A stretch of 64,000 nt of DNA, taken from positions 6,014,001 through 6,078,000 of the forward strand of contig CM060187.1 in assembly GCA_030549335.1 (NCBI GenBank), in the 5' to 3' direction. This document shows, in pieces, positions 60,000 to 64,000 of the stretch (its first letter is position 1; every line of letters begins with the position of its first letter). Both the position numbers and the translations under genes were made by a program. The notes beneath the pieces were generated by a model. The model saw only the letters and a list, made by a program, of their open reading frames with translations. It was not told where the DNA came from and searched no databases. This DNA comes from Pontederia crassipes (taxonomy: Eukaryota > Streptophyta > Magnoliopsida > Commelinales > Pontederiaceae).

Positions 60000-62900
60000 T
60001 GTAACAACTCTAATTTTGGGCCAAATTTATTTGGGCCTTTTGATTAGAACTTTAGATTAGGCTCTATAAAAATACCTCAACCCCTTCCTCTCCTCTCTTT
60101 CTTATTTCTCTCACATGATGACTGCAACCAAAGAAGAGAAAAAGGAGAACAAGGAAGAAAAAGAGGGCAAAGAAGAAGAGGACATGGATAAGGGAAAGAT
60201 GATTAATATTGAAGAACAAGATCATAGGTATGTAAAGGATCCAAACCCCTCTCTCCCCTATCAGGTGATGTTTTTTATTGGATTGAGAGTTTCATGAACA
60301 CCCTATTCTTGATAGGGATTTTGATTGAGGGTTGCATGATTTGTGTTGCATAAATCTATTAAATTTGTGATTGTATTGCAATAATTATTAGGATAGGTTT
60401 TACTTATCCAAAAATTACAAATAATATATGTATGGAAATCTCTAGAAGTCTAGTTTCCACATAAATTAGTTTCATATGATTTTGAGTTGTATACAAATAG
60501 TTATGATCCAAACATTGGACTGGTGTCATGCTGTTTCGGGAATTCGTGACTGTTTTGTAATAATTATTTGGATAAGTTTTTCTTATCCATAAATTACAAG
60601 TAATATATGAATTGAAAGCCCTAAAAGTTTGTTTTCCATAGAAATTGGTTTCATGTGATTTGGAGTTGAAGTAATTATGATCCAAAAACCAGGCTGATGT
60701 AATGTTGTCTCGGGTAATAGCGAGACCAAATTGTAAAATTTATAGTAAATTGAAAATATTGGGTTAGAATTTGAAATTTATTCATGAGTTAAAAATTCAT
60801 GTTATCGTTCTGTGAAAATTGGAATCATTTGAAAAGAACAATTATAAGTAAGTTATTAATATTTTAGTGACTACTATCAGAATACTGTGCAGAGAATAGA
60901 TTATGTTAGATGTATGATTTTTTAGGAAAAAGCCCTAAATCTTGTTAATGAATGAAAATGACATGTTTTAATATGTTCTATGATGCATAGATGCTAAAAG
61001 ATCATGCCTGAAATATTTATGATATTTTAGATTATTTTTATTGAACTTTTAATCTCGAAAATCGAAAATGTCGGGTGGATGATCAAATTTTGGATCGTCG
61101 GCACGGCCATGCCGACCCTCGGAACGGCCGTGACCGAGAGGCTGAAAGCGGCCTATCATCCAAGTCACTAACATGACCGTGATATGTTCTATCACGTCCA
61201 TGACCAATTAAGAACGACCGTGACACTCCAGTCACGACCATGAGCGAGAAGGAAATTGAAAAGGAAAATAATGTTCTATTACACCCGTGACATTTATTGT
61301 CATGGTCGTGACAGCGACAAGAACGGTGGTGACCAACCCATCACAGTCATGACCGAGCGAAAGATATGTTTTATAATGTATTTAAAGTATTTTCATGATT
61401 GATGATTGATGATCGATGATGGTTAATTATATATGAACGGAGATACAAGAAATGTATGGTCAACCATAATTAGGCTGGGGGATGATTGATTGATGTGAAT
61501 GCTTGATGTACTGATGACCCTAATAAAGTATAAAGTTGAAGGAGATGCCTCGGTACTCATTAATGTTAAGAAGTAAATTTCATTCACCTTAGGGTGATTG
61601 AGACTTCTCAGGAAAATAATATCGTTACCTGAAAGGGTATTTGATATTTTCTAGGGGCCATTGGTTAGTTGTAATGATGTTATCTTGAGCCTTCAACTAA
61701 GCAAAGATGAAAGATGATGGCAAAAAGTAAATGTCTTTAACCTTATAGTGATTGAGATTTCTTAGAGAATAATACCATCACTTAAGGGTGTTTGAGATTC
61801 CACAAAAGTAGATGCCTTTCGCTTTATAGTGATTGAGACTTCTTAGGAAAATAATGCCATCACCTAAAGGGTTGTTTGAGATTTCCTAGTGTTATGAACT
61901 AATATAATGATGAATGATGAAGGCAAGAAGTAAATGTCTTTCACCTCATGGTGATTGAGGCTTCTTGGAAAATAATGTCATCATCCAAAAGGTGTTTGAG
62001 ATTTCCCAGTGCCTTATGGATAAATGTAATGATGATATAAAGATGAATGATGAAAGCAAGAAGTAAATGCCTTTCACCTTATAGTGATTAAGACTTCTTG
62101 GGAAATAATACTATCACCCATGAGGTGTTTGAGGTTTCACAGAAGTAGATGCCTTTCGCTTTATGGTGACTGAAACTTCTTTGGAAAATAGTGCCATCAT
62201 CCAAAAGGTGTTCGAGATTTTTCAGTGCCCGATTAACTGATGTAAGAATGCTAAATTGTATTGGCTATTAGGCAAAGAAGAAATATGTTATATGATGAAT
62301 GTAATGAAAATAAGTCATGAATGTAATGATGAGAAATAAATGTCTTTAAACTTTTCGGGAAGTAATACCAACACCTTAATGGTTTTTGAGATTCCCCAAT
62401 ATACATATGGAAGATATCGATAATGTTAACGTATGCACGGATATAATGTGCCCCAAAGATGTCATAAGGTAATAAAAGAAAGAAAGATGAATAAATGAAT
62501 GTCCAAAGGATTATATCGTAATCAAGAGGAAATATAAAGCAAAGAATGAAAAGAAAGAAATAATGTCAAGTAATGAATAAGGATTAAGGAGTTATAAAGA
62601 AATTCTTAGGGTACACATGACAATGAAAATGAAATGCAATGATATGTCTATGGAATATATGTTATGTATGTTTTGAATGTATGTTTTGAATGTATGTTTT
62701 TATGTTATGATACTTGCAGACGATGATTCCGAGATAGGGCAGGTATGTTGAAATGATTATATTTCAATAATGATATGTTAAGAATGAATGATAAGCATGA
62801 TGTATTGTCATATAAAGATCATGGTATATTTCATGACATGCATGTTCATATGTTATTGTTATTATGACGATGATGCATCACATGTAGATCATGTGATAGG

Positions 62901-63240
62901 ATGGCATGACATGCATAATCTTTACATACTCTAATTGGGAACCCTGCACTCTGGATCCGTGCAGGTAACTAATATTAAGTGATGGATGTCAGCTCAAGCT
63001 CATGATGAAGTGTTGCACATGCTTAGGTTTAAATGAGTTCTATTTGAACATTGAGGTTAATGATGTACTGAAAGTTTAGGGATTTAATATTTTTTGAAGT
63101 ATCGGTTATGATATGATTAATAAAAAGTTTTTATTTATTATATTTTTTTTAAAATTGTCAAGTCTTTTATTGTTAAATGATGTATGACGAATGGACTAAC
63201 GACGCGAAATTTTTCTAAATGTCCAAAACTTTTAAAATGG
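60000..63240 (+). repeat. Right LTR (long form)
   Basis: It begins like the left LTR and shares its final part, up to the ctaaatgtccaaaactttta segment near 63,225. It is longer than the left LTR and contains a GC-richer block of cgaccgtgac-like motifs (61,080-61,350) and a seven-copy module array (61,575-62,400). The exact right boundary is uncertain. Confidence 0.75.
61575..62400 (+). repeat. Seven-copy degenerate module array in the right LTR
   Basis: A module of about 70 bp, with the order cctttcaccttatagtgatt, gagacttctt, ggaaaataatgccatcacc, aaagggtgtttgagatttcc, recurs near 61,580, 61,730, 61,813, 61,934, 62,069, 62,150 and 62,341. Spacers of variable length containing related atgatgaatgatgaaagcaa text separate the copies. 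Copies differ at many positions. Confidence 0.8.
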
Positions 63241-64000
63241 GTCTGGACAAAATCAAGCTTAATTGGTATAACAAGGTTGTGCTCCTGTGAGTCGTCGAGA
63301 GTTAAAAGTAGCTTTATATTCTATTCTTGAAATTTGCTCTTTACTCCGATTTTAAATTAATTATGTACTAATAATCACGAATACTGACAATCTGACGATA
63401 AATGAAAAGATGAAAGCAACAATTAATAATGCTTTTTATAGCAATTTGCTGGTAAACGACAAGAGACCCACCCACCTTTTGAAGGCTTTTTACCATGAAG
63501 ACGACGACGACGACGCCGACGAGGTGGGGAGGAAAATGACGTCTTGGTGGCTCGCTCCACGTGGAGCATAATTGTCGTCTGCAAAGTGCAAACGATGGCT
63601 GCACCACTTTCTGAAACTTGTGGATGAATGGATTATAAAAAAGAAAAAACTATTACTTAGGCCTTGGAAGCAAAAAAAATTTAAAATAAAATTTTAAAAG
63701 TGATCCAATCTAACAGAAAATAATTTAAATTTTTCTAACAAACATAATTTAGACCAAAATTTTTAATTTTAAAATACCATCCAAGGACCTTGACAAAGAT
63801 CTACATAATTACATTTTGAATACTTATATATATAATTCCTTAAAAAGTATAATATTTATGTTATTATGTATGCAGGAAATTTATATAACTCATAAATAGT
63901 AGTATTAATATGTTTAATTTCTAAAATAAAATATCTTTTAATACTATCAATTCCTTATCTTAAACATAAAATTTTAGGACTCCAAAACTACTATTCGAAA
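63241..64000. other. Unassigned flank, AT-rich with one GC-richer patch
   Basis: No gene is recognised. A GC-richer patch with a gacgacgac run lies at 63,495-63,605. The minus-strand frame crossing it (63,607-63,368, 79 codons) has no known motif. The last 350 bases are A/T-rich with no feature. Confidence 0.4.
63554..63567. promoter_or_regulatory. G-box in a 14-bp palindrome
   Basis: The sequence gctccacgtggagc is a perfect palindrome centred on the G-box CACGTG (63,558-63,563), the core site of plant bZIP and bHLH factors. It lies in a GC-richer patch that might be the upstream region of a gene beyond the window. Function is inferred from sequence only. Confidence 0.35.

Larger units (their letters stand above)
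57332..63240 (+). mobile_element. Ty3/gypsy LTR element, gag-only, broken
   Basis: The element has an LTR starting TGTAACAACTC at 57,332, a primer-binding site, a gag-like region with CCHC zinc knuckle, a polypurine tract, and a second LTR starting with the same TGTAACAACTC at 60,000. No protease, reverse transcriptase, RNase H or integrase sequence is present between the LTRs (internal part only 1.3 kb), so the copy is non-autonomous. The gag region is broken in about one or two places. The two LTRs have clearly different lengths (about 1.4 and 3.2 kb) and differ at scattered bases, which indicates an old insertion. The right edge is approximate and no target duplication was confirmed. The gag and primer-binding site fit the Ty3/gypsy group; a Tekay-like lineage is possible but not shown. 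Confidence 0.85.

Noticed and set aside
1-64000. tRNA, rRNA or snRNA genes
   Set aside because: None recognised. The only tRNA-like sequence is the 5' half of the full-length Au SINE at 54,681-54,860.

Overview
The window is nuclear DNA of a flowering plant. Three copies of the angiosperm Au SINE, plant-type L1 LINE and Ty3/gypsy remains, and a nine-exon gene for a predicted plastid-targeted flavoprotein-like protein all point that way. The gene has a GC-rich first exon followed by AT-richer exons, which would fit a monocot, but the species cannot be named from this sequence.

Region 1 (1-33,043) is one uninterrupted satellite array of about 190 head-to-tail monomers of 171-172 bp. Each monomer carries a (CG)n tract, a 12-bp palindrome and a short perfect hairpin. 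Two monomer types are mixed. Longer blocks of about 1,031, 2,125, 2,233 and 2,461 bp are repeated, which gives several local higher-order repeats. The many reading frames across the array are by-products of a monomer with few stop codons and are not genes. The length and organisation resemble centromeric or other heterochromatic satellites, but location is not shown by sequence.

Region 2 (33,044-50,300) is AT-rich, nested transposon territory: a candidate solo LTR (33,703-34,738), a degenerate 350-bp tandem repeat, a Ty3/gypsy protease fossil, and a minus-strand L1 LINE (about 38,100-44,050). A 2.8-kb LTR-type element with its two LTRs in inverted orientation sits inside the LINE and is flanked by a 5-bp target duplication. 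A clean solo LTR lies at 46,919-49,066, with target duplication CTTTT.

Region 3 (50,300-56,450) holds the only convincing host gene, on the plus strand. It is a nine-exon gene for a 388-residue PNPOx/HugZ-like split-barrel protein with a C-terminal DUF2470-like part and a putative chloroplast transit peptide. Its introns 5 and 8 contain three Au SINE copies with perfect target duplications, one of them in the opposite orientation to the other two.

Region 4 (57,332-about 63,240) is a gag-only Ty3/gypsy LTR element, a broken fossil with long LTRs. The right LTR contains a seven-copy module of about 70 bp. The last 0.8 kb has no recognised gene but contains a G-box in a 14-bp palindrome.
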